DNA from: Gemmatimonas sp.
Lineage (GTDB): Bacteria > Gemmatimonadota > Gemmatimonadetes > Gemmatimonadales > Gemmatimonadaceae
Direction of reading: 5' to 3'
Assembly: GCA_011390805.1 (NCBI GenBank)
Contig: JAABRT010000029.1
Coordinates: forward strand, 1 to 37,437
DNA: 37,437 nt
Part shown: positions 1 to 6,883 of the stretch, in pieces
How positions within the stretch are numbered: position 1 is the first letter of the stretch
Layout: the number at the start of each line of letters is the position of its first letter
Translations under genes and position numbers: made by a program
Notes under the pieces: generated by a model
Told to the model about the DNA's origin: nothing
The model's database searches: none
The model's input: only the letters and a program-made list of their open reading frames with translations

Positions 1-710
1 AGCAACGCCGCGGTGGCGCTCACATCCCGTACACCATCGGCCGTTGCCGCAGGTGGTGCGTCGCTGCCGCCAGCCTGCGCGCCGCGCGCGTAGCTTGAGC
101 ATTTGTCCAGCTCCGCCGCCAGTTGCTGGAGATTATCGCCAACCGATTGCTGCAGGAGTATGGTGGCTTCGGTCGTTACCGTCACCCCCAGCACGGTACT
201 GGCGTGATGGGCAATCCATTTGCGCACGCGTTCGGGTGTAAGCGGATCGAAGACGCACGCCAGACACGCGCCGGCCAGCGCAACATCGACGGCCTGTCCG
301 GCTGGAGTCACCAGAATGGCCAACGTATCAGTGGCCGGTGACTTCAGATAGCGATCGAGTTCTGCGCGCGCATGCTTCTTGAGCAGATGCACATCCCGCA
401 CCACCACCGCGCGTCGTTCGGCCAGCATGGGCGGTGTAGCGAGCAGGCTGCCAAGCGTTTCGGCATCGAGCGCGGCGCCATCGCGTATTTCACAGTTGAA
501 GTCACGCGTGGAACCATCAATGGCGACGTCTAGCAACGCATGCAGCGATGCATCTTTCAGAAAGTCGTCGTCACCGTGCAGGTAGTACACGGGCGCAAAG
601 GTGCGCGATTCGATCGCGGCGCGCAGCGTTTTGTATCCGTCTGCAGACGGCGGTGCGGCGCGACGCGGCGCAGAGGAGGATCGAGTTCGCGATGAAGAGC
701 GCGGCGGCAT
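1..710 (-). CDS. holA: DNA polymerase III subunit delta, 3' part missing
   Basis: Reading frame open from an ATG at 710 to the left edge, so the C-terminal part (roughly the last third) lies outside the window. The protein starts with a Ser/Arg/Pro-rich stretch of about 22 residues. The typical delta-subunit start follows: PVYYLHGDDDFLKD near residue 40, and PPMLAERRAVVVRDVHLLKK near residue 93. Delta subunits of the clamp loader share this degenerate nucleotide-binding fold; delta opens the beta clamp (dnaN, also in this window) so it can be loaded on DNA. The middle segment (LTPERVRKWIAHHA, then the LLQQSVGDNLQQLAAELDK helix) also fits the family. It lies downstream of the anti-sigma gene but is separated from it by a strong hairpin. 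The family call rests on motif order, not an alignment. Confidence 0.85.
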   Translation of the reverse strand, partial: MPPRSSSRTRSSSAPRRAAPPSADGYKTLRAAIESRTFAPVYYLHGDDDFLKDASLHALLDVAIDGSTRDFNCEIRDGAALDAETLGSLLATPPMLAERRAVVVRDVHLLKKHARAELDRYLKSPATDTLAILVTPAGQAVDVALAGACLACVFDPLTPERVRKWIAHHASTVLGVTVTTEATILLQQSVGDNLQQLAAELDKCSSYARGAQAGGSDAPPAATADGVRDVSATAAL

Positions 711-723
711 GACTCTAAACTAA

Positions 724-754
724 TGGCCCCGCGACGATGATCGTCCCGGGGCCA
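724..754 (-). terminator. strong hairpin between anti-sigma gene and holA
   Basis: Arms 724-731 and 747-754 pair perfectly (8 bp). After one C-C mismatch a second 6-bp stem (733-738 with 740-745) continues almost to the apex. No clear U tract follows on the minus strand (only ATTAGTTTAG), so termination is likely but not textbook. It sits just before the holA start and just after the anti-sigma stop, so it probably separates the two transcripts. Confidence 0.5.
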
Positions 755-809
755 CGCCAAATGCCTGCCTCACATGAGTACTCCAGCTGAGTACTCCAGC
801 CGGTGCAAC

Positions 810-1412
810 TCAGCGCTCGAAGTCGGCCCCGTCGTACAAGTCAAATTCGCTGGATGCGGCAAAAAACTGCGCCGGCGCTTCTTCAAGCAGCATCGCCATG
901 GAAAACATCGGGTTCCCGGTGGCCATGGCCTGCAAGAGCTCGGGAGATACGATTGGCGCAAGCGGCTCTACCGGGGCCGGCGCTGCCGCCAACACAGGCT
1001 GCAGCTGTACCTCCTGCACAATGCGCGCATCGCCCTCATACGCCATGGCACCAACCACGGTCACACAGGCCGCCACCGCAAACCAGGTGCGCGTCGTGCG
1101 CCAGCCTCGCTGCAACGGATGGCCGGGCGATGCCGTGAGGAAGGCATCATCAAACGCCACGTCGCTGAACTCATCGTGCATGCTGTCCTGTTTGCAACTC
1201 GCGAGCCGCTGCTGCAAACGCCGGGAAAACTCCTCCGAGGGCTCAATCTCCGGCAGATTGCGCACCATCATGATGGAGCGACGCACCAACGTATCGTGAG
1301 CCGCGCAGGCATCACACCGCATGATGTGCTGTTGCGCTTCAGTCATCACATCGCCGGCGAGCGTGTCGTCGAGATATGCAAAATGATGTTTACGAAATGT
1401 CCGGCAGTCCAT
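810..1412 (-). CDS. zinc-finger anti-sigma factor, membrane-anchored
   Basis: 200-residue protein. The N-terminus carries the zinc anti-sigma (zf-HC2/ZAS) pattern: HHFAYLDDTL, then HIMRCDACAAH, that is HxxxCxxC. One hydrophobic segment (TWFAVAACVTVVGAMAYEG, near residue 110-130) should cross the membrane, leaving an acidic, Ala/Pro-rich C-terminal part outside. Such proteins bind and silence a partner ECF sigma factor at the inner face of the membrane. The partner is the sigma gene just upstream at 1646-2281. The ATG at 1412 is preferred over the longer open frame because the zinc motif begins right after it and AAGGA lies about 12 bases upstream; the extension would run into a terminator hairpin. 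Confidence 0.85.
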   Translation of the reverse strand: MDCRTFRKHHFAYLDDTLAGDVMTEAQQHIMRCDACAAHDTLVRRSIMMVRNLPEIEPSEEFSRRLQQRLASCKQDSMHDEFSDVAFDDAFLTASPGHPLQRGWRTTRTWFAVAACVTVVGAMAYEGDARIVQEVQLQPVLAAAPAPVEPLAPIVSPELLQAMATGNPMFSMAMLLEEAPAQFFAASSEFDLYDGADFER

Positions 1413-1568
1413 CAGAGCACTGTCCTTGCACACGGGGTAAACCGGTGCACGTAAGGGGTGTGCGTTCGATACCCATGGCAGACGGATCCGTTCCCGGATA
1501 TTGCCCCACCCACCGCGCTTTCCTCCCCCTTGGGGCTCAGCTGCGGCTTTCTCCAGGGTACACACCCC

Positions 1569-1612
1569 AAAAAATAGCCGGGATTCCCGAAAAAATGTTC
1601 GGAAACCCCGGC
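1569..1612 (-). terminator. intrinsic terminator between sigma and anti-sigma genes
   Basis: On the minus strand, GCCGGG (1612-1607) pairs with CCCGGC (1582-1577), and the inner part pairs further with only two mismatches. The hairpin is followed by TATTTTTT (1576-1569), a classic U tract. It lies 34 bases beyond the sigma stop and 157 bases before the anti-sigma start, so it should end or attenuate sigma transcripts before the anti-sigma gene. Confidence 0.8.
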
Positions 1613-1645
1613 GATTTCATGCTCCCCGCGGAGACTACGTACGCC

Positions 1646-2281
1646 TTAGCGCACCATCGGCTCAATAATCTCGGCAAAAGCGGTGCGAGCCCTGTTCAAA
1701 CGGGACTTGACCGTACCCAGATTCACGCCCGTAATCTCGGCGATTTCCTCGTACGACTTCCCTTCCAGTTCACGCAGCACGAACACTTCACGATGATGCG
1801 TGGGCAGCTGGGACACCGACTTGTCTACCATTTCGCGCAGGTGGCGCTTTCTGAACAGATCGTCGGGTTTGTACTGCGTGTCCTCAAACTGCAGGGGACG
1901 GTCTTCATCTTCAAAACGAGCACGGATGGCCTGAAACAGTACGAGCGGATTGCGCGAACGATTGCGCAGCTCGTTCTTGGCCAGATTTGATGCAATGGTA
2001 TAGATCCAGGTCGAGAACTTTTTGGACCGGTCGAAGCGGCCGATATGACGATAGACGCGGATGAAGACTTCCTGCACCAGATCTTCCGCGCGGTCACGGT
2101 CTCCGATTGTCCGGTAGACAAAGTTCAGCAGGCGTCCCTGGTAGCGATCAACAAGCTCCTGAAACGCGCGTTCTTCTCCACCCAGAAACGCACCCACAAC
2201 TCCGCCATCATCCAGAGCGCGCAGCTGTTCGCGAACGCCTCCCTGCTGAAGGGGAGTAGTCTGACGGGCGATTTGTGCCAT
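1646..2281 (-). CDS. ECF (RpoE-like) RNA polymerase sigma factor
   Basis: 211-residue sigma-70 family protein with only regions 2 and 4, as in ECF factors. Region 2 spans roughly residues 30-105 (RAFQELVDRYQGRLLNFVYR, DLVQEVFIRVYRHI, KKFSTWIYTIASNLAKNELR). Region 4 covers about 160-205 (LPTHHREVFVLRELEGKSYE, then TGVNLGTVKSRLNRARTAF, the helix-turn-helix that reads the -35 element). ATG at 2281 is chosen because AGGAG sits 8 bases upstream. The protein would redirect RNA polymerase to stress-type promoters once released by the downstream anti-sigma factor. A matching ECF promoter upstream (2367-2390) suggests autoregulation. The stimulus cannot be read from sequence. Confidence 0.93.
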   Translation of the reverse strand: MAQIARQTTPLQQGGVREQLRALDDGGVVGAFLGGEERAFQELVDRYQGRLLNFVYRTIGDRDRAEDLVQEVFIRVYRHIGRFDRSKKFSTWIYTIASNLAKNELRNRSRNPLVLFQAIRARFEDEDRPLQFEDTQYKPDDLFRKRHLREMVDKSVSQLPTHHREVFVLRELEGKSYEEIAEITGVNLGTVKSRLNRARTAFAEIIEPMVR

Positions 2282-2366
2282 GGTGGATCTCCTGTTCAAG
2301 GGTCGCCAGCGCAATGTTCGCTGGCGGCGGGGCCCCGAGGCGCCGTCGGTGTCTTTTTAGACATAC

Positions 2367-2390
2367 GACGGGTAGACCGCTTTCGGTTCC
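2367..2390 (-). promoter_or_regulatory. candidate ECF-sigma promoter of the sigma gene
   Basis: On the minus strand GGAAC (2390-2386), a 16-base spacer, then GTC (2369-2367). This is the GGAAC-N16-GTC layout typical of ECF promoters, placed so that transcription would begin around 2358, some 75 bases before the sigma start codon. The leader then contains a small hairpin GTCT-AAAA-AGAC (2362-2351). Autoregulation is inferred. Confidence 0.6.
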
Positions 2391-2458
2391 GCTGATGCCC
2401 TATAACAGTGCACGACCCATGCCGCGTTTGCCGCGACGGAAGTCACATCGCAAACGGT

Positions 2459-2502
2459 TAATTTGCAACAACTTAGCAAATTATCGGTCATTGTGACCGA
2501 TA
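2459..2502. promoter_or_regulatory. two adjacent inverted repeats between nudF and the sigma gene
   Basis: First repeat: TAATTTGC (2459-2466) and GCAAATTA (2476-2483), 9-base spacer. Second: TATCGGTCA (2482-2490) and TGACCGATA (2494-2502), 3-base spacer; both are perfect. They lie just past the nudF stop on the minus strand and about 70 bases upstream of the ECF promoter. They could end nudF transcription (the second is a compact hairpin followed by ATTT on the minus strand) or bind a dimeric regulator. Confidence 0.5.
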
Positions 2503-2556
2503 TGTCAGTCCGCTACAGTGTCCTCTTTTGAGGTCTCAAATAGTGGACAGAACCTG

Positions 2557-3111
2557 TCAACCCAGCCGGAATCCTGCCGTATACAGAAGCGCCAATGCCG
2601 TCTTGGCATCCTGAATCTCACCCCGCTCAATCATGGAAAGCGCACGAGACAGACGCGTGGGCACCAGCTCCATGAACTCATCGGCCTCCCGCTTGTGCTC
2701 CCCCGGCACCAGCCCGCTCGCCATGAACAGGTGAATCTTTTCGTCGGTGAAGCCAGGGGTGGTGTACATGGTGAACAGCTTCGTCACCTCGGTGGCTCGG
2801 TACCCTGTCTCTTCGAGCAACTCCCGCGACGCGCAGACAACCGGCGTTTCTCCCGGATCGAGTCGGCCGGCCGGAATCTCGTAGAGATATTGCTCTGCGG
2901 CGTACCGGTACTGACGGATGAGAACCAACTCCGGATCCGGATCATCAACCGCCCCGAGCACCGGCACGATAGCACTCGCGCCAGGGTGCCGGACCATTTC
3001 CAGAGAACCGATCGATCCGTCGGGAAACCGAACTTCGTCTACATCCAGCGAGATGACCCGGCCGTTGTACACCCGTTTGCTCGACACCTGCCCAACATCT
3101 TCTCTCTCCAC
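2557..3111 (-). CDS. nudF: ADP-ribose pyrophosphatase, NUDIX hydrolase
   Basis: 184 residues, the usual size of NudF-type ADP-ribose pyrophosphatases, which split ADP-ribose to AMP and ribose 5-phosphate in the cytoplasm. The full NUDIX signature Gx5Ex7REUxEExGU is present at residues 82-104 (G82, E88, R96, E97, E100, E101, G103). Upstream RQYRYAAEQYLYEIPAGRLD is the segment typical of the ADP-ribose subfamily, as is the C-terminal DEFMELVPTRLSRALSMI. The start is GTG with AAGGA a few bases upstream. It follows the SET-domain gene with a 12-base gap, so the two are probably one transcript. Substrate could also be another nucleoside diphosphate sugar; the family call is firm. Confidence 0.9.
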   Translation of the reverse strand: MEREDVGQVSSKRVYNGRVISLDVDEVRFPDGSIGSLEMVRHPGASAIVPVLGAVDDPDPELVLIRQYRYAAEQYLYEIPAGRLDPGETPVVCASRELLEETGYRATEVTKLFTMYTTPGFTDEKIHLFMASGLVPGEHKREADEFMELVPTRLSRALSMIERGEIQDAKTALALLYTAGFRLG

Positions 3112-3123
3112 GCATTCCTTGCC

Positions 3124-3843
3124 TTAGCGCCTGGATTTCTTCGCGGCCTTTTCTGCCGTCTTCTTCGATGATTTTTTCACCGATTTTTTCGCCTTCTTTT
3201 TGGCCTTCTCCTTCGTCGCTTTCTTCGCCTTTTTCTTGGTCGGCTTCCGCGGCCGCTTCACATCATTACCTGCCAGCCACTCTTTCACCGTCTTTCTGAG
3301 ATACACCGGGACACGCAGGATCGTGCCACGACACTTCTTGCTTCCGCAGCGACAGGCGTAGTACCGCACGTCTTCCGGATCGTATGAATCGTCCCATTCA
3401 AACCGGTAGTCATACACCAGCTCCGTTTCCGGTGCGATCGGCTTGATGGACTGAATCCACACGCGATCATCATCGATCACCGACTCACAGTTCGGTTCGC
3501 ACGAATGATTGATGTACTTCGCATCGTTGCCGCGACGACGTGCATCCAGTACCACATCATCGTTCACGACAAACAGGAACGTATGATGCCGTCCGTCGCT
3601 GTCATCGTATCGGCGGTCCGCTTCTTCGTGCGTGATCGGCTCACCGATGTACTCGGTGATCACCTTGCCTTCACGAATGCGACGGGTGGCAAAGACGCCA
3701 CGCCCCTGGATTTTGGAGCGGCGCACTTCGAAGGGAGGGGTGCGCTTGGGTTTAGCCGAAGCGGCTGTTTTCGCATCAGCTTTCGCTGCCTTTTTTTCCA
3801 GCGACTTGGAGCGGGATTTTGATGCTGACTCGGAAGGTGGCAC
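3124..3843 (-). CDS. SET-domain protein lysine methyltransferase with lysine-rich tails
   Basis: 239 residues. An N-terminal Lys/Ala/Ser-rich arm (about 1-36) precedes a SET domain (about 37-156). Its hallmarks are GRGVFATRRIREGK (47-60), the cofactor motif NHSC at 112-115 and the catalytic-site YDY at 144-146. A post-SET cysteine cluster follows (C164, C166, C171, with C119 the probable fourth zinc ligand). Residues 196-239 form a tail of KKAKK-type repeats (about 20 lysines in 45 residues), similar to histone H1 or bacterial H1-like proteins and likely to bind DNA or RNA. SET enzymes transfer methyl groups from S-adenosylmethionine to lysines; the target here is unknown. The start is a GTG without a clear ribosome site, so the exact N-terminus is uncertain. 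It is co-directional with nudF. Confidence 0.88.
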   Translation of the reverse strand: MPPSESASKSRSKSLEKKAAKADAKTAASAKPKRTPPFEVRRSKIQGRGVFATRRIREGKVITEYIGEPITHEEADRRYDDSDGRHHTFLFVVNDDVVLDARRRGNDAKYINHSCEPNCESVIDDDRVWIQSIKPIAPETELVYDYRFEWDDSYDPEDVRYYACRCGSKKCRGTILRVPVYLRKTVKEWLAGNDVKRPRKPTKKKAKKATKEKAKKKAKKSVKKSSKKTAEKAAKKSRR

Positions 3844-3870
3844 AGAACAGAGAAGGAGGGGAGGACAATC

Positions 3871-3886
3871 GCTGTCAGTCGACAGC
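3871..3886. promoter_or_regulatory. inverted repeat upstream of the SET gene
   Basis: GCTGTC (3871-3876) and GACAGC (3881-3886) are perfect complements around a 4-base loop. They sit about 28 bases upstream of the SET start codon on the minus strand. Possible operator or leader hairpin; no U tract follows. Confidence 0.35.
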
Positions 3887-3920
3887 CGACCAGCGGTGGA
3901 ACGGGAAGTATGGCGCGCGC

Positions 3921-4049
3921 TTAGTCGTGAGGCGAGGGCTCAGCCGCCGACCGCATGAACTGCAGCGCGCCGGAGGGACACCGCTTGACCTGCGCTTCGA
4001 TTGCGTCTGTCTTCTGATCGTTTTCAAGCGTGAACTCAAACTGCGTCAT
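3921..4049 (-). pseudogene. 42-residue remnant of a Fer4_19-type Fe-S protein
   Basis: Short open frame from ATG 4049 to TAA 3921, starting 15 bases after the M16 peptidase stop. The piece VKRCPSGALQF matches the last-cysteine region of small divergent 4Fe-4S proteins of the Fer4_19/YjdI type, where a CPSGAL motif ends the domain. The other expected cysteines are absent. An in-frame TAA lies four codons upstream of the ATG, and the DNA before it belongs to the M16 gene, so the N-terminal half is missing rather than frameshifted. The ribosome site is weak. It is either a decayed fragment or a tiny expressed peptide; I favour a fragment. Confidence 0.45.
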
Positions 4050-4064
4050 GAGATTGTCCCGTTA

Positions 4065-5483
4065 TCAGTCGTCAGCAAACAACTCGTCGGTTGGCGCGTG
4101 CACCGTTACCGGCCCTACGCCCAACGCTTCAAGTGGCGACTGCAACGCGTCGGGAGGACCAACCACGACGATCTGCAGTTTGGCCGGATCGAGATGCGTG
4201 CGTGCGGCGCGCAATACATCATCGGCCGACACCGCGCGAACCCGCTCGCGGTACGAATCGAAGTAGTTGGATGGCAATCGGAAGATCTCCACATTCGCCA
4301 GTCCGCCGGCAATTGCAGCCGTTGTCTCAAAGCGGATGGGAAAGACGCCGTCGAGATAACTCACGGCCAGCGACAACTCTTCATCGCTGACTTTTTCTTC
4401 GCGCATGCGACGCACTTCATGCAACGCTTCTCGCACAGCATCGGCGCATTTGTCGGTTTGCACCGCACTGGAAAGTTCAAACGGACTCGCGGCACGGCGC
4501 CAATCGAACGTGCTGTGCGCGCCGTAGGTGTAGCCATGTTTTTCGCGCAGGTTGAGATTCAACCGCGAAGAGAACAGACCACCCAGAATCGCGTTCATGA
4601 CCACGAGCGGGAAATAATCGGGGTGCGCGCGCGGCACGGCCACATGTCCCAAGCGCAGCTCGGTTTGCTGCGCATCAGGCTTGGCCACCAAATGGATGCG
4701 ACAATCGGTAAATCGCACCGATGCATCAGGCGCGGGCACCGGTTCCGCGGTCCCGCTCCAGTCGCCCAGATGCTGCGTTGCCATCTGCACCGCTTCTTCT
4801 ACCGAGCAGTCACCAACCACCAGCAATGCGGTGGCTTCGGGGACAAAATGTTCGGCATGAAAACGCACCACATCATCGCGCGTAATCGTGGGAATGCTGC
4901 GCTCATCACCGCCGGCCAGTCGGGCAAAACGGGAAGTTGACGCGTACAGCAAACGATTGAGTGCCACGTCGGCCAGCCCACGGGCATCAGCACGGATTTG
5001 TGTGAGATCGGACAGCCGCTCTTCTGCCAGACGCTGCATCTCGTCGGCCGGAAACGAGGGACGTCGCAGCACCTCGGCCAGCACGGCAAACGCATCACCG
5101 GCGCGCTCGCGCAGCGCGGTGAGCTGCACAATGCTCGAATCCCAATCCGCACCGGTATCGAGCACGGTGCCCAGCGTTTCCACACGCTCCGCCAGCTCCA
5201 GCGCACTCATGTTCACCGTGCCTTCGGCCAGCGCGCGTCCCGTGAGCACGGCCAGTCCGTGTTTGCCCAGCGGATCGCGTGTTGCCCCGGCTTCAACAAC
5301 CGCCAGCACCGTGACCACCGGATGCGCGTGCACCGGTGCCACTACCACGCGCAGCCCGTTGGGCAGAATGCGCGTCTGGAACGACGGAAAGTGATACGGG
5401 CGCACTACCCCCGGTTCCGGCCGCGGCGCGGCAGAAGGAAACTCCGCGCTGTCCGCGACCGCGCGCTCAGCAGACGCGCTCAC
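4065..5483 (-). CDS. M16 family peptidase-like protein, non-catalytic subunit
   Basis: 472 residues with the two-lobed M16 (insulinase/processing peptidase) layout: SFQTRILPNGLRVVVAPVHA near the start and LNLREKHGYTYGAHSTF in the second half. The second motif holds the Arg/Tyr pair that the partner uses for substrate binding. The zinc motif HxxEH is missing: where it should be, the sequence reads GKHGLAVLTGRALAEGT. This is the usual sign of the B subunit of a heterodimer whose A subunit carries the zinc. The A subunit is encoded directly upstream, overlapping by four bases (GTGA), so the two are translationally coupled. There is no signal peptide, which suggests a cytoplasmic place unless export is unconventional. 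The start is GTG. Confidence 0.9.
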   Translation of the reverse strand: MSASAERAVADSAEFPSAAPRPEPGVVRPYHFPSFQTRILPNGLRVVVAPVHAHPVVTVLAVVEAGATRDPLGKHGLAVLTGRALAEGTVNMSALELAERVETLGTVLDTGADWDSSIVQLTALRERAGDAFAVLAEVLRRPSFPADEMQRLAEERLSDLTQIRADARGLADVALNRLLYASTSRFARLAGGDERSIPTITRDDVVRFHAEHFVPEATALLVVGDCSVEEAVQMATQHLGDWSGTAEPVPAPDASVRFTDCRIHLVAKPDAQQTELRLGHVAVPRAHPDYFPLVVMNAILGGLFSSRLNLNLREKHGYTYGAHSTFDWRRAASPFELSSAVQTDKCADAVREALHEVRRMREEKVSDEELSLAVSYLDGVFPIRFETTAAIAGGLANVEIFRLPSNYFDSYRERVRAVSADDVLRAARTHLDPAKLQIVVVGPPDALQSPLEALGVGPVTVHAPTDELFADD

Positions 5484-6787
5484 GCCGCCACCTCGACGTC
5501 TGCCGCATCGGCATCCGACGGTTCTTCTATAGGCACGTACATCAGTGTGGCGCGATTTTCGGCCGTCAGATACTCGCGCGCAAACGCACTGACATGTTCA
5601 GCAGTTACGGCGCGGTATCGCGCCGGCTGTTCGTTCACGAGCGAAGCATCGCCAAAATACGTGGCAAAGCGGGACAGCTGATCGGCGCGCTCCGATGCTG
5701 ACTGCAGCGACGTCACGAAATGCGTTTCCGTGAGTGCGATCGCACGCTGGACCTCGTGATCTGTGACACCATCCCGTTGCACCCGATCGAGCTCCGCGTG
5801 TACGGCCGCTTCAAGGCGCTCCGGTGAGACATCGGGCAACGCGGTGACGTCGGCCACAAACAGGTCGGCGCCTTTCGCAAGGTCAAAGGTGAAGCAGCTG
5901 GCCGACGACGCAATGCGCTGCTGGCGAACGAGTGAGCGTTCAAAGCGGCTGCCCGTGCGAAGGCCGAGTATGGCCGAACACACACTCGCGGCGTAGTACT
6001 CGTCGGTACCGAGTACCGGCATGCGCGAGGCCACAAATACGCGGGGCAGAGCGCAGGCGTCGGGCACCACTTCACGCAACGCCCCCCCGAAACTGAAGGG
6101 CACCGACATGTCAGGGAGCGCCGGTTTGCCGCGTCCGCGGGCGATGGGGCCGAAGTATTCTTCTACCAGTCGCTTGGCCTCAGCTGCCGGAAAATCACCG
6201 GCAATGGTCAACACCGCGTTGTCCGGGGTGTAATACGTTCGGAAGAACTCAGCGATGTCCTCGAGTGAGGCGGCGTCGAGATCGTCCATGGAGCCGATGA
6301 GCGAGTGGTGGAACGGGTGTTCAGGGGGGAAGCAGAGTGCCGGCAGCTTCTCCCACCACGTGCCGTACGGCTGATTATCCACACTCCACCGCCGTTCATT
6401 CTTTACCACATCGCGTTGCGTGTCGAGCTTCGGTTGCGTCATCGCAGGCAGCAGGCGGCCCATGCGATCGGCTTCAAGCCAAAGCGCCAGCGCGAGCTGG
6501 TTGGACGGCAACGTTTCGTAATAGTTGGTCCGGTCGAGCCAGGTTGAGCCATTGAGTGTACCACCGGCACGTTGCACGAACTCAAAGTGTTCATTGGCAC
6601 CGACGTTGGCCGAACCCTGAAACAGCATGTGTTCAAACAAATGGGCAAAGCCGGTACGCCCCGTACGTTCGTTGGCCGAACCCACGTGGTACCACAGGTT
6701 AACTGCGACGATCGGCGCCGTGTGATCCTCGGAGAGCACCACCAGGAGACCGTTCGGGAGGCGATAGCTCTCGACGGGGATCTGCAT
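5480..6787 (-). CDS. M16 family zinc peptidase, catalytic subunit
   Basis: 435 residues. The N-terminal half has the inverted zinc motif in GFAHLFEHMLFQGSANVGAN (HxxEH), followed by the distal glutamate region (QRDVVKNERRWSVDNQPYG). The protein begins ESYRLPNGLLVVLSEDHTAP, typical of M16. With the downstream subunit (4065-5483) it should form a clam-shell peptidase that degrades small unfolded peptides. The open frame continues far upstream, but that part lies antisense to the lipoprotein gene at 6884-8776 and has no family likeness, so the ATG at 6787 is taken although no clear ribosome site precedes it. The gene is divergent from the lipoprotein gene. Confidence 0.92.
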   Translation of the reverse strand: MQIPVESYRLPNGLLVVLSEDHTAPIVAVNLWYHVGSANERTGRTGFAHLFEHMLFQGSANVGANEHFEFVQRAGGTLNGSTWLDRTNYYETLPSNQLALALWLEADRMGRLLPAMTQPKLDTQRDVVKNERRWSVDNQPYGTWWEKLPALCFPPEHPFHHSLIGSMDDLDAASLEDIAEFFRTYYTPDNAVLTIAGDFPAAEAKRLVEEYFGPIARGRGKPALPDMSVPFSFGGALREVVPDACALPRVFVASRMPVLGTDEYYAASVCSAILGLRTGSRFERSLVRQQRIASSASCFTFDLAKGADLFVADVTALPDVSPERLEAAVHAELDRVQRDGVTDHEVQRAIALTETHFVTSLQSASERADQLSRFATYFGDASLVNEQPARYRAVTAEHVSAFAREYLTAENRATLMYVPIEEPSDADAADVEVAA

Positions 6788-6810
6788 TCTGTAAATTGGC
6801 GTACGGGTCA

Positions 6811-6831
6811 CATGCGGAGGAACCCCGCATG
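6811..6831. promoter_or_regulatory. inverted repeat in the M16/lipoprotein divergent gap
   Basis: CATGCGG (6811-6817) and CCGCATG (6825-6831), perfect 7-bp arms with a 7-base spacer. They lie in the 96-base gap between two divergent starts, a good place for a shared operator. Confidence 0.35.
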
Positions 6832-6883
6832 GTGCATTTCTCAGACGTTCATTCACGATACTGCCTGAACCAGGGCACCGCTG

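Noticed and set aside
3819..4940. 373-codon open frame on the plus strand
   Set aside because: Antisense to the M16 and SET genes, with shadow-type composition and no family likeness.
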